Positions 8,737 to 16,539 of a stretch of DNA of 54,888 bases are shown in pieces (positions within the stretch are counted from its first letter, which is position 1; each line of letters starts with the position of its first letter). The notes under the pieces are model-generated. The model was given only the letters and a program-made list of their open reading frames with translations. It was not told where the DNA came from and made no database searches. The translations under genes and the position numbers were made by a program. This DNA is from Solobacterium sp. (GTDB lineage Bacteria; Bacillota_I; Bacilli_A; Erysipelotrichales; Erysipelotrichaceae): assembly GCA_017432325.1 (NCBI GenBank), contig JAFRJJ010000020.1, positions 1 to 54,888 of the forward strand. The letters run 5' to 3'.

Positions 8737-9201
8737 ATGATGGAAAACAAAACGATCACGATTCAAAAAGCAGATAAAGGCAGTGATCTGGCAGTGAAAC
8801 TTCTGGACTTTGCAGAACATTTTTCCTGGACGGAGGTAAGGGCTCATACCGTCAAAGTGATCCGGAACTGGGAATTTGAGGAATGGGAGGCCCCGTTTGC
8901 GGCAATGGATGGTGACCGTATTGTTGGGATGGCGGCCATTATGAAAACAGACTATTATCCGCTTCCGGAAGTATTTCCTTGGATCTCGACGATATTTGTC
9001 AGTGAAGAATACCGCGGCAGAAGGATCAGCGGAAAACTGATCGATTGTGCAAATGAATACGCAAAAGAACTTGGGTTTCACAAAACATATATTCCGACTG
9101 ATCACGTCGGTTTATATGAAAAATACGGGTACAGGTATCTGAAAAACATCGTAAACTACGGGAACGGAGTTGACCGTCTTTACGTTAAAGACATTCAGTA
9201 A
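8737..9201 (+). CDS. GNAT-family N-acetyltransferase
   Basis: About 154 residues with the GNAT fold: the acetyl-CoA pyrophosphate loop appears as SEEYRGRRISGKLIDCANEYAKELG, preceded by the strand ISTIFV and followed by YIPTDHVGLYEKYGYRYL, the usual carboxyl-terminal beta bulge and aromatic segment. The start is uncertain: ATGs at 8737 and 8740 and a GTG at 8713 overlapping the upstream stop are all possible and none has a strong ribosome binding site. Substrate unknown; it likely shares an mRNA with the YcaQ-like gene. Confidence 0.85.
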   Translation: MMENKTITIQKADKGSDLAVKLLDFAEHFSWTEVRAHTVKVIRNWEFEEWEAPFAAMDGDRIVGMAAIMKTDYYPLPEVFPWISTIFVSEEYRGRRISGKLIDCANEYAKELGFHKTYIPTDHVGLYEKYGYRYLKNIVNYGNGVDRLYVKDIQ

Positions 9202-9239
9202 TTTCATCCATTCAGTAGTCATATCTGAACAGGAGGGAC

Positions 9240-10283
9240 ATGGTCAGGATCCTGCTGAGATTTTTACTGATCCTGCTGAGACTGCTGCCGCTGTTCATTC
9301 TGTATATAGCTTTGTATCAGGATGCCGGTCATCAGAAACTTCAGAAAGCAGGAATTATTGAAAAGGATATCATCGTTGATGATGTCAGTTTTCATTATGC
9401 AGAATCAGCAGACAACGGAAAACCGGTGATCCTTCTGCTTCATGCGCAGATGCTGGACTGGTTTTCATACCAGTATGTCGTGATCCCGCTTTCAAAGCAT
9501 TTCCATGTTTATGCGCTGGATTACCCCGGACACGGAAAGACCAGGTGTCCGGATGACTATGAAATGAATGCGGAACAGATCGGCGCATCGATCGCGCAAT
9601 TCATTGAAAAGGTGATCGGCGGTCCCTGTGCAGTCAGCGGTAATTCATCGGGCGGTCTTCTGGCAGCCTGGCTTGCCGCTGACAGGCCTGAACTGATCAC
9701 ATCAGCCGTGCTGGAGGATCCGCCATTGTTTTCATCGGAATATCCCGCGATCAAACATACAGTCGCATACTGTACATTTGCGGTCAGTGACCGGGCAGTC
9801 CGAGATGACAGCGAAGGGGACTACGTCAGGTTCTGGATCAAAAACTCTCCGGAATTTTTCAGAAACAACACGTTCCCCGGTGCCCGTACTCTGATCAGTA
9901 TTCTCATCATGCTGTACAGGATGCTGCACTGGCAGAGAACGGTCGAGATCCCGTTTGTACCTGCACTGTTCAGGGAAATGATCAGGGGCATGGATCATTA
10001 CGATCCCCATTTCGGAAAGTCCTTTTACGACGGTATGTGGAATGAGAATTTTGATCATGCGGAAGCATTACGGAGGATCAAGTGCCCGGTACTTCTGATA
10101 CAGGCAGATACGTCGTTCCTTCCTGATGGTACATTGAATGGTGCAATGTCGGAAGAAAACGCGCAGTTTGCGTGCAGCAGGCTGCAGGATGTCAAGTATG
10201 TCAAAGTGAGTGCCAGACATGTGGTACATCTGGAAGAACCGGAAGAATACCTGCAACATGTGCTGCAGTTCCTGGATCAATAA
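9240..10283 (+). CDS. Alpha/beta hydrolase
   Basis: A 347-residue protein with an N-terminal hydrophobic segment (residues 3-22), which may anchor it to the membrane, then an alpha/beta hydrolase domain. The oxyanion region LLLHAQMLDWFSYQ, the DYPGHGKT loop, the nucleophile elbow GNSSGG (about 138-143), the acid near LIQADTSFLPDG and the catalytic His in ARHVVHLEEPEEY are all present. Esterase, lipase or peptidase activity is possible; the substrate cannot be told. Start: AGGAGGGAC immediately precedes the ATG at 9240. A terminator at 10311 closes the three-gene run from 7526. Confidence 0.88.
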   Translation: MVRILLRFLLILLRLLPLFILYIALYQDAGHQKLQKAGIIEKDIIVDDVSFHYAESADNGKPVILLLHAQMLDWFSYQYVVIPLSKHFHVYALDYPGHGKTRCPDDYEMNAEQIGASIAQFIEKVIGGPCAVSGNSSGGLLAAWLAADRPELITSAVLEDPPLFSSEYPAIKHTVAYCTFAVSDRAVRDDSEGDYVRFWIKNSPEFFRNNTFPGARTLISILIMLYRMLHWQRTVEIPFVPALFREMIRGMDHYDPHFGKSFYDGMWNENFDHAEALRRIKCPVLLIQADTSFLPDGTLNGAMSEENAQFACSRLQDVKYVKVSARHVVHLEEPEEYLQHVLQFLDQ

Positions 10284-10310
10284 GCATTCAATATCAACCA
10301 GGTTATAAAA

Positions 10311-10344
10311 AGACCGGCTTCGATCGAGAAACCGGTCTGTTGTT
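10311..10344. terminator. Terminator between convergent genes
   Basis: AGACCGG at 10311-10317 pairs with CCGGTCT at 10332-10338 around a loop that can itself pair (TTCGATCGAGAA). It is flanked by AAAAA on one side and TGTTGTTATT on the other, serving the hydrolase and probably the convergent DUF2812 gene. Confidence 0.75.
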
Positions 10345-10846
10345 ATTCGTGGAGTCTGCGTTCCTTGCGAAGCGCTTCGATCTTGCCGTGGATACGGCCA
10401 ACGGCATACATCAGCAGTGCTGCGCATAACAGATTGATAAATCCCATATGTACAGGAAGGATCGAGTTTGTGATCCCGATGATGATATTCATGAAGCCGA
10501 TGATCATCAGCATGTTGGCAATACCTTTCAGATGGCTGATCTTCGAATCAATATCGGAGAAGATATTGAATTCACCGAACTCTGCTTTTCTGCGGAAGTA
10601 CATCCAGCCGAAAAACTTCGCGATCAGTTCGGCACCTGTATCTTCCATAAATTCGATATATCCCGGATCAAAACCACCATGCATCTCCATACGGATGATA
10701 TATTCACCCGGTTCACAGTTCACGAATGTGTATCTGCAGATCTGATAGCTGTCAAGGACCCAGCCCTGTTCAGCCATTTCATTGAGCCATTGTTCCTCTT
10801 TATCATATTCCCAAACCCAGAACAATCTGTAAAATGTCTTCATCAT
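10343..10846 (-). CDS. DUF2812 membrane protein
   Basis: A 167-residue protein with the DUF2812 pattern: an N-terminal soluble region with W..E..WLNEMAEQGW.LDSY and YIEFMEDTGAELIAKFFGWMYFRRK, then two hydrophobic helices (about residues 112-130 and 134-150). Such proteins commonly sit directly downstream of PadR regulators, as here. Its ATG overlaps the PadR stop (ATGA), with AAGGAG 7 bases upstream inside the PadR gene, so the two are translationally coupled. The molecular role of DUF2812 is not established; control of membrane composition or drug response is only a guess. Confidence 0.85.
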   Translation of the reverse strand: MMKTFYRLFWVWEYDKEEQWLNEMAEQGWVLDSYQICRYTFVNCEPGEYIIRMEMHGGFDPGYIEFMEDTGAELIAKFFGWMYFRRKAEFGEFNIFSDIDSKISHLKGIANMLMIIGFMNIIIGITNSILPVHMGFINLLCAALLMYAVGRIHGKIEALRKERRLHE

Positions 10847-11163
10847 TTTGATTCTCCTTTCAGAACAGCTTCTCCATTGCTGACTAATTCTCTGAGCCGT
10901 TCCAGTTCATTTTCCAGGATGTCCATGCCGTCATCGGTCAGCACATACTGTTTTCTGCGGCTTCCCGCTTCCACAGGAAGCTGGGTGATCCATCCTTTAT
11001 CCACAAGTGCATTCAAAGCACCGTACAGTGTTCCTGCCGCAAGATGGATCCTCTCGTTTGAAAGCTTTTCCACCGTCTGCATGATCCCGTATCCGTGACA
11101 TGGTTTCACGAGTGCGAGCAGGATATAATATGTCGTTTCCGTTAAAGCATATAGATCGTTCAT
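10843..11163 (-). CDS. PadR-family transcriptional regulator
   Basis: A 106-residue PadR-type winged-helix repressor: LTETTYYILLALVKPCHGYGIMQTVEKLS, then the recognition region GTLYGALNALVDKGWITQL and the wing RRKQYVLTDDGM, ending in a short dimerisation helix. The start at 11163 is chosen over an in-frame ATG at 11247 because AAGGAG is correctly spaced and the extra residues are encoded by the repeated operator DNA. It probably represses its own two-gene operon through the TATATCG repeats immediately upstream. The inducer is unknown. Confidence 0.92.
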   Translation of the reverse strand: MNDLYALTETTYYILLALVKPCHGYGIMQTVEKLSNERIHLAAGTLYGALNALVDKGWITQLPVEAGSRRKQYVLTDDGMDILENELERLRELVSNGEAVLKGESK

Positions 11164-11230
11164 ATATATCGTCTCCTTATATATCGTCAACCGATATATC
11201 GTATATTCAATATATCGTCGTACGATATAG
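11163..11230 (-). promoter_or_regulatory. Phased TATATCG repeats: likely PadR operator
   Basis: TATATCG occurs at 11165, 11180, 11195 and 11211, spaced 15, 15 and 16 bases, and its reverse complement CGATATA at 11192 and 11223. The copies at 11192-11201 form the perfect palindrome CGATATATCG. The array covers the ribosome binding site and promoter area of the PadR gene. Regular spacing and dyad symmetry suggest cooperative binding of a dimeric repressor. Confidence 0.75.
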
Positions 11231-11373
11231 CTGTCAATAGGTTTCATAGTAAAAAAGGTCAGGTTTGAATCAGGTACTCGAATTCATACAGGATGTTTTC
11301 TTTAGACCATACTGAATAGAAAATATATGAAAAAGATTCAATATGAAATACAATATGTAAAGGATTAAACTAT

Positions 11374-11406
11374 TGTCATATACGTGCAGAATGACAGAAA
11401 TATAAT
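11374..11406 (+). promoter_or_regulatory. Candidate LysR box and -10 of LysR gene
   Basis: TGTCAT at 11374-11379 and its reverse complement ATGACA at 11391-11396 are 11 bases apart, the arrangement expected for a LysR-type dyad. A perfect TATAAT follows at 11401-11406 without a good -35, 48 bases before the LysR start. Autoregulation is the simplest reading. Confidence 0.5.
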
Positions 11407-11454
11407 GAAATGATTTGATTCATTTACCGGGAAGAAAAGGGGACAGATCAACTT

Positions 11455-12345
11455 ATGGAAATACGTGTTCTGAGATATTTTCTGATGATTGCTAAAACGG
11501 AAAATATTACAAAAGCTGCCGAAGCGCTTCATATCACACAGCCGACGCTGAGCCGTCAGATCCGTGAGCTGGAAGAAGAGATCGGTACGGATCTCTTTTA
11601 CCGGGATTCCCGGAAGATCAGACTGACACCGGAAGGATTTCTTTTGAAAGAACGTACCGAGGAGATCCTGGAGCTGACGGATAAAACGATGGAAGACCTG
11701 AAAGCCAGCAGTGATAAAGTGGAAGGCATGATCACCATATGCACCGGTCTGATCAAATCGACCGATCTTCTGACGAGGATCATAACAGAATTCCGGCAGC
11801 GGTATCCGAATGTACGGTTTACGATCATGACAGCGACTGCTGATACGATCAGGAACCAGCTGAACAGGAGTCTGATCGATTTCGGAGTCATGCTGGAACC
11901 GGTCGATCTGACAGGATTGAGTTTTATACGTTTCCCTGAACCGGAACGATGGAATGTAATGATGCGGGCTGATGATCCTTTGGCTGAGAAGGAGAGTATC
12001 TGTGCCGACGACATTAATCAGCGGGAACTGATCGTGCCGCTCAGAGGACCGATCGCGGCGGAACTGTACCGATGGCTGAAAAAAGAACCGGATGAACTGA
12101 ACATTGTCTGCAGCAATGCTTTAGGAGGAACTGCAGCCTACCTTGTACATAACAGCCATGCTGTTTCACTGAATGTAGATGGATCATTGCCGTTCCTGGA
12201 CCATACAAAGATCAAAACAGTACCGCTGTCACCTCCGCTCACAGGAAGAAGCGCGATTGCCTGGAAACAGGATGCTGTGCGTACAGAACCGGCTAAACGC
12301 TTTATTGAGTTTATATCATGCTTTCCGGGCATGGAAAACACATAA
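11455..12345 (+). CDS. LysR-family transcriptional regulator
   Basis: A 296-residue LysR-type regulator. The N-terminal winged helix spans residues 1-60 (RVLRYFLMIAKTENITKAAEALHITQPTLSRQI in pieces), followed by a linker helix and a two-lobe periplasmic-binding-like effector domain from about residue 90. AGGGGAC lies upstream of the ATG. It is 68 bases ahead of an MFS carrier and a cupin gene on the same strand, so it probably controls uptake and handling of the carrier's substrate, with an inducer related to that substrate. The identity of the substrate is not known. Confidence 0.93.
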   Translation: MEIRVLRYFLMIAKTENITKAAEALHITQPTLSRQIRELEEEIGTDLFYRDSRKIRLTPEGFLLKERTEEILELTDKTMEDLKASSDKVEGMITICTGLIKSTDLLTRIITEFRQRYPNVRFTIMTATADTIRNQLNRSLIDFGVMLEPVDLTGLSFIRFPEPERWNVMMRADDPLAEKESICADDINQRELIVPLRGPIAAELYRWLKKEPDELNIVCSNALGGTAAYLVHNSHAVSLNVDGSLPFLDHTKIKTVPLSPPLTGRSAIAWKQDAVRTEPAKRFIEFISCFPGMENT

Positions 12346-12413
12346 TTACTAAGTATTTGATATGTTTTATACCTGAATTTATACTGAAACCGTAAAGAAG
12401 AGGAGTTAGTAAT

Positions 12414-13625
12414 TTGAAGGGAAGATATTTGATTATACTTGCATCACTCTGCGGACTGATCGCTTCCGGAGTCGGTCTGATCACAAACGTAGCCGGACTG
12501 TTCTTCAATCCGATCGCTGCTGAACTCGGATTGCTGAGAGGCGCTGTCAGTATGACAGTAACGATCAACAATCTGCTGTTCGCTGTCGGCGGACTGATGT
12601 CTCCGAAGTTCATGTCTGAAAAAACTTTGAAACCCGGTCTGATCATCGGAACTGCTGTGATCGCGGGCAGTACAGCTCTGCTTTCCACAACAAGTTCGAT
12701 TATGGTCATGTATATACTGAATGCACTGCGCGGATTTGCGTCGGGTATTCTCGGATTTGTATTCGTAACAATGGTCATCAATAACTGGTTCCATTCCAAT
12801 GTCGGTCTGGCAACCTCTATCGCAATGGGCTTCAGCGGTCTTGCCGGAGCAGTGTTCTCACCGATCGTTTCCTCTGTGATCCAGAGCAGCGGATGGAGAA
12901 CAGCATATCTGATGAATGCGGCACTGATGGTCGTCATGAATCTTCCGGCGATCTTCCTGATTCCGTCCATTGATCCGACAGTAAAGGGACTGAAACCACT
13001 GGGTGAAAAAGCTGTTTCCAATACTGCTGATACAAAAGCAGGAAACGCAATTCCGATCGTCATGTCTCTGCTGGTGATCATGTGTGTATACGCAGCCTGC
13101 GGAGCCGGTTCAACAGCTCTGACACAGCACTTCACAGGTATCGCTGAAGAAAGAGGACTCGCTGCTTCCGTCGGCGCAACAATGCTGTCTGCCTGCATGC
13201 TTGCCAATACAGGCGGTAAGGTCGTTCTCGGTGCTCTGGTCGACAGGATCGGTGCCAAGAAGTCACTGCTGACATATGCATGCCTGATCATGTGCGCTGT
13301 TCTCGTCATGCTGTTTATTCCTTCCGGAACTGCTATGTATGTCGCAGCGTTCTTCTTCGGCCTGACATATTCCATGGCTACAGTCGGTGTCGTATCCATT
13401 ACAAAAGACCTGTTCGGCCTGGCAAACTACAGCAAGACATATCCGAAGATCAATCTCTGCGGAACAATGTTCAGTGCTGCATTCTCTTCCATCATCGGAT
13501 TCATGTATGATGCTTTCGGAAGCTACAACGTCCCTCTGTTCATTATCATGGCTATGGCAGCGATCGATTTCATCATCATCCTGTATGTATATAAAACAAT
13601 TGACGCAAGAAAAAAGAACGCATAA
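12414..13625 (+). CDS. MFS transporter (paralogue of the gene at 2999)
   Basis: A 403-residue 12-helix MFS carrier starting with TTG, supported by AGGAG at 12401-12405 8 bases upstream. It shares its N-terminal ITNVAGLFFNPIAAELG pattern, the FSGLAGAVFSPI helix and the QHFTGIAEERG and NTGGKVVLGALVDRIG segments with the carrier at 2999. It lies between a LysR regulator and a cupin gene in one probable operon, and this context suggests uptake of an organic acid or small aromatic. Substrate is inference only. Confidence 0.92.
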   Translation: MKGRYLIILASLCGLIASGVGLITNVAGLFFNPIAAELGLLRGAVSMTVTINNLLFAVGGLMSPKFMSEKTLKPGLIIGTAVIAGSTALLSTTSSIMVMYILNALRGFASGILGFVFVTMVINNWFHSNVGLATSIAMGFSGLAGAVFSPIVSSVIQSSGWRTAYLMNAALMVVMNLPAIFLIPSIDPTVKGLKPLGEKAVSNTADTKAGNAIPIVMSLLVIMCVYAACGAGSTALTQHFTGIAEERGLAASVGATMLSACMLANTGGKVVLGALVDRIGAKKSLLTYACLIMCAVLVMLFIPSGTAMYVAAFFFGLTYSMATVGVVSITKDLFGLANYSKTYPKINLCGTMFSAAFSSIIGFMYDAFGSYNVPLFIIMAMAAIDFIIILYVYKTIDARKKNA

Positions 13626-13641
13626 AGAGAGGAAAAGGATT

Positions 13642-14076
13642 ATGAGAAAAGAAGATGTATCACCGTTTGCAGTAGGAGACGTCAATCCTGTTGCCCAGTA
13701 TTTCACCGGCGAAACATTCCTTGCAAGACTGACAGGACCGGATGCCCAGACAGATATCTCCAATGTCACATTTGAACCTGCCTGCCGCAACAACTGGCAT
13801 GTCCACCACGGATGCCAGCAGATCCTGGTGTGTGTCGGAGGCAAGGGATGGTATCAGGAATGGGGGAAGGAACCCGTTCTGATGACACCCGGAAGTGTTG
13901 TAGAGATCCCGCTGGATGTCAAGCACTGGCATGGTGCCGCCAAAGACAGCTGGTTCTCCCATCTGTCAGTCATGTCCAGGACTGTTGAAGGTTCTCATGA
14001 ATGGCTGGAACCGGTAGATGATGAGCAGTATGGAGCTGTCCATCAGACGCAGGCATATCTTGATTCCCTGAAATGA
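13642..14076 (+). CDS. Cupin-domain protein
   Basis: A 144-residue single-domain cupin. Motif 1 is visible as NNWHVHHG...ILVCVGGKGWYQEWG and motif 2 as PGSVVEIPLDVKHWHGA, giving His residues and a Glu for a metal site. Proteins of this shape often accompany carboxymuconolactone-decarboxylase-like or sugar-acid pathways, but the activity (isomerase, dioxygenase or binding protein) is not determined. The ATG at 13642 follows GAGAGGAAAAGGAT; an open frame extends upstream inside the MFS gene but has no start signal. It is 16 bases after the carrier and closes the LysR-MFS-cupin operon with a terminator at 14088. Confidence 0.87.
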   Translation: MRKEDVSPFAVGDVNPVAQYFTGETFLARLTGPDAQTDISNVTFEPACRNNWHVHHGCQQILVCVGGKGWYQEWGKEPVLMTPGSVVEIPLDVKHWHGAAKDSWFSHLSVMSRTVEGSHEWLEPVDDEQYGAVHQTQAYLDSLK

Positions 14077-14087
14077 TCTATATGAAG

Positions 14088-14123
14088 AAGGACAGTCCGT
14101 TCATACAACCGCTGTCCTTTTAA
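14088..14123 (+). terminator. Terminator after cupin gene
   Basis: AAGGACAG at 14088-14095 pairs with CTGTCCTT at 14112-14119 and is followed by TTAAT. It starts 11 bases after the stop codon. Confidence 0.8.
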
Positions 14124-14283
14124 TATGCAGAATGAATCGTGATCTGAATATGTACGGGTCACTCAGTGATCCGTTCGCTGTGTATACACAAATAAACTTC
14201 TGCTGTACCTGGTCAATTCTACTATGCGTAGATAGCAGCCTGAGAAGTTCTGTTCTACAATCTGATTGCAGGAGGTAAACAGA

Positions 14284-14955
14284 ATGGATCAATATGTGAC
14301 AGGGACCGTGATCAAACAGCTGCGTGAAAAGCACAGGATGACACAGCTGCAGCTGGCGGAGAAGATCGGAGTGAGCGATAAAACTGTTTCAAAATGGGAA
14401 AACGGAAAAGGATACCCGGATATTACACTGCTGGAACCGATCGCAGAGGCTTTCCGTATTTCGGTGGCTGAGCTGATCTCGGGAAATACCATACATAACA
14501 CCAATGTATCTGCGAATATGCTGCGTTCAAAGTTTTATGTTTGTCCTGTGTGCGGGAATGTGATCCACAGCACAGGGGAAGCAGTGATCCAGTGTCATGG
14601 GGTGCTGCTGAAACCTCTGGAAGCGGAAATGACGGATGAAGATCACATGATATTCATTGAGCGGGTGGAGAATGAGTACTATGTCAGGATCGTTCATGAG
14701 ATGTCCAAACAGCACTATATCTCCTTTATCGCTGCATTATCACCTGATGAGATCCAGATGGTCAGGCTGTATCCGGAGGGACCTGCACAGGCGTATTTCA
14801 AGATGCGGGGAGTCAAAAAGATCTGTTTCTGCTGCAATCATGACGGACTGTTTTCAATAGAAGTCATCAAAGGGATCGATGACAAGGACAGAAGTTATGA
14901 CGATACACAGGAACGGGCAGAACTGGAAAGGGCAGCTGAAAAATTATTCGGATAA
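14284..14955 (+). CDS. XRE-family HTH regulator fused to a desulfoferrodoxin-like domain
   Basis: A 223-residue protein. Residues 6-61 are a Cro/C1-type helix-turn-helix (LREKHRMTQLQLAEKIGVSD then TVSKWENGKGYPD). Residues 83-190 match full-length desulfoferrodoxin: a desulforedoxin-like part with CPVC (87-90) and CH (104-105, usually CC), then a superoxide-reductase-like part with His121 (DEDHMIFIE), His138 and His144 (VHEMSKQHYI), and CCNHDGLF (183-190). The usual CNxHG is altered: Asp187 occupies the normal His position, with His186 next to it. AGGAGG lies 8 bases before the ATG. Likely a redox- or iron-sensing repressor rather than a true superoxide reductase; this is inference. Confidence 0.85.
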   Translation: MDQYVTGTVIKQLREKHRMTQLQLAEKIGVSDKTVSKWENGKGYPDITLLEPIAEAFRISVAELISGNTIHNTNVSANMLRSKFYVCPVCGNVIHSTGEAVIQCHGVLLKPLEAEMTDEDHMIFIERVENEYYVRIVHEMSKQHYISFIAALSPDEIQMVRLYPEGPAQAYFKMRGVKKICFCCNHDGLFSIEVIKGIDDKDRSYDDTQERAELERAAEKLFG

Positions 14956-14960
14956 GAAAA

Positions 14961-14986
14961 TGACACCTGGCAACAAGGTGTTTTTT
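14961..14986 (+). terminator. Terminator after XRE regulator gene
   Basis: ACACCT at 14963-14968 pairs with AGGTGT at 14976-14981 and runs into a T stretch. Confidence 0.75.
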
Positions 14987-15009
14987 AATGTTTCATGGAA
15001 TTGTCCGCT

Positions 15010-15037
15010 GAAAAAGAAGCAGCCCGGGGACTGCTTC
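15010..15037 (-). terminator. Terminator after VOC gene
   Basis: Read on the minus strand, GAAGCAG pairs with CTGCTTC (15016-15037) around a GC-rich loop and is followed by TTTTTC. It lies just past the VOC stop codon. Confidence 0.75.
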
Positions 15038-15045
15038 ATATTCTG

Positions 15046-15396
15046 TCAGATAAATTGTACTCTGACTCCTGCAGGATCCGTTGTGAAGAAGAAACGGACT
15101 TGCGGGTTGGGCGTGATCAGCGGTGTAACAGGGAAACCTGCCTGTATCATCTGTACACGTTTCTGCACCGGATCTTCTGTGTGGAAACCAATGGACAGAT
15201 GATCATTTCCGGCATTTCCTGCTTCCTTATCATGAATGATCTCGATCTCTGTGTCTCCTTCCTGATCAGCCAGGAATACCAGCTTTCTGCCGGCAGAGCG
15301 CATATCCCTTGTAATATGCAGTCCGGCCTGTTCTGTATAGAATGCGATCTCTTCGTCAAAGTGATCCGTATGGATCGTTACATGCACCAGTTTCAT
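15046..15396 (-). CDS. VOC-family (glyoxalase/dioxygenase fold) protein
   Basis: A 116-residue single vicinal-oxygen-chelate module pair: it opens with LVHVTIHTDHFDEEIAFYTEQAGL and closes with FFFTTDPAGVRVQFI, the classic beta-alpha-beta-beta-beta repeats. Possible metal ligands are His5, Glu53 in EIEII and Gln114 region. Members act as glyoxalase I, epimerase or dioxygenase; the reaction here is not identifiable. The ATG has GGAGG a few bases upstream, within the 12-base gap from the dehydrogenase stop, so the two genes are co-transcribed. Confidence 0.85.
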   Translation of the reverse strand: MKLVHVTIHTDHFDEEIAFYTEQAGLHITRDMRSAGRKLVFLADQEGDTEIEIIHDKEAGNAGNDHLSIGFHTEDPVQKRVQMIQAGFPVTPLITPNPQVRFFFTTDPAGVRVQFI

Positions 15397-15408
15397 TTCT
15401 CCTCCATT

Positions 15409-16353
15409 TCAATATCCAAGTGTTCTGTCAACGATGTGTACCGGCGGCTTTCCTTCGAGATAAAGCGTCAGGTTATTGATGACTGTATCAATGACACGTT
15501 CGTAGTTGACGCCTGCCCGGTATCCGCCTGAGATATGCGGCGTGATATAAACACGAGGAGTTGTCCAGAGAGGGTGTCCTTTCGGCAGAGGTTCGGGATC
15601 CATGACATCCAGGCATGCGGCTTTCAGGTGTCCTTCATTCATTACCTTGATCAGGTCATCCGTTACGATCGAATTGCCGCGTCCGACATTGAGCAGTACT
15701 GCTTTCTTCTTCATCATGCGTAGTTTCTTTTCGTCAAACATTCCGGCAACTTCCGGAGTGCCCGGAAGGCTGAGCGCGACAATATCCATTTCCGGCAGAA
15801 GATCATCCATATTCTCCTGTGCAACAAGCGTCTTTACAAACTCCGGCTGATCATGCACGGTCCTTCTGACGCCATAGCATTCTGCTCCAAGGGCATTTGT
15901 CATGCGCAGATAAGCTGTTCCGATCGCTCCCATGCCGACAGACAGGACTTTGGCGTTTCCGATACGCCCGATATCCTTGAGCAGGGTCCAGTCCTGATCA
16001 TGCTGCATATCCAGGTATTCGGGCATCCGCTTCAGTGCCATTAGCGTTGTTGTCAGCATGTGTTCAGCGATCACATCACCATAGGCGCCATATGCATTGG
16101 CAAGAATGATGTGATCCGGCAGCCACATATAATTGTTTGCTCCGGCACTGTAAAGCTGCACATAGCGGAGCTTCGGCATTCCGGCAGCCATATCAGGTTT
16201 CAGACTGCCGACAAAGATCTCGGCATCTGCCAGATCATCCGGTTTGATGTCTTCGGGTTTCGGGGCGAAAATGACCTCAGCATCAGGAAGTGATCTGAAC
16301 TTCTGTATGGTCTCATCGCTGTGTGTGGTGGTGACAATGATCCTGACTGGCAT
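15409..16353 (-). CDS. D-2-hydroxyacid dehydrogenase
   Basis: A 314-residue NAD(P)-dependent D-isomer-specific 2-hydroxyacid dehydrogenase. The Rossmann motif is GMGAIGTAYLRM, and the catalytic Arg (NVGRGNSIV), Glu (DVMDPEPLP) and His (TPHISGG) are all present. It interconverts a 2-keto acid and a D-2-hydroxyacid, for example glyoxylate/glycolate or hydroxypyruvate/glycerate; the substrate is not fixed by sequence. The start at 16353 follows GGAGG by 9 bases; an open frame to 16377 has no such site. Co-transcribed with the VOC gene and fitting the hydroxyacid theme of the region. Confidence 0.92.
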   Translation of the reverse strand: MPVRIIVTTTHSDETIQKFRSLPDAEVIFAPKPEDIKPDDLADAEIFVGSLKPDMAAGMPKLRYVQLYSAGANNYMWLPDHIILANAYGAYGDVIAEHMLTTTLMALKRMPEYLDMQHDQDWTLLKDIGRIGNAKVLSVGMGAIGTAYLRMTNALGAECYGVRRTVHDQPEFVKTLVAQENMDDLLPEMDIVALSLPGTPEVAGMFDEKKLRMMKKKAVLLNVGRGNSIVTDDLIKVMNEGHLKAACLDVMDPEPLPKGHPLWTTPRVYITPHISGGYRAGVNYERVIDTVINNLTLYLEGKPPVHIVDRTLGY

Positions 16354-16539
16354 AGCAATTACCTCCGGCTTCATCATACAACAGGAATATGATCCATGCC
16401 GCTCCGGTGATCAGAACAGGTTGCAGGTCAGGAAAATGACAGTTTTCAGGCCCGGTTCATGCGGCACGATCAGTTCGGCGTACCGGAATCGTAATGGATC
16501 TGAAATGCGGAACAACAGTTTTGCTGTATCGTTGAAAAA

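Noticed and set aside
10448..11098. Plus-strand frame opposite PadR and DUF2812
   Set aside because: PadR and DUF2812 have clear family patterns, coupled starts and an operator; the opposite frame has none.
12311..13399. Minus-strand open frame opposite the second MFS carrier
   Set aside because: It is a shadow of the transmembrane gene; no start signal and no recognised domain.
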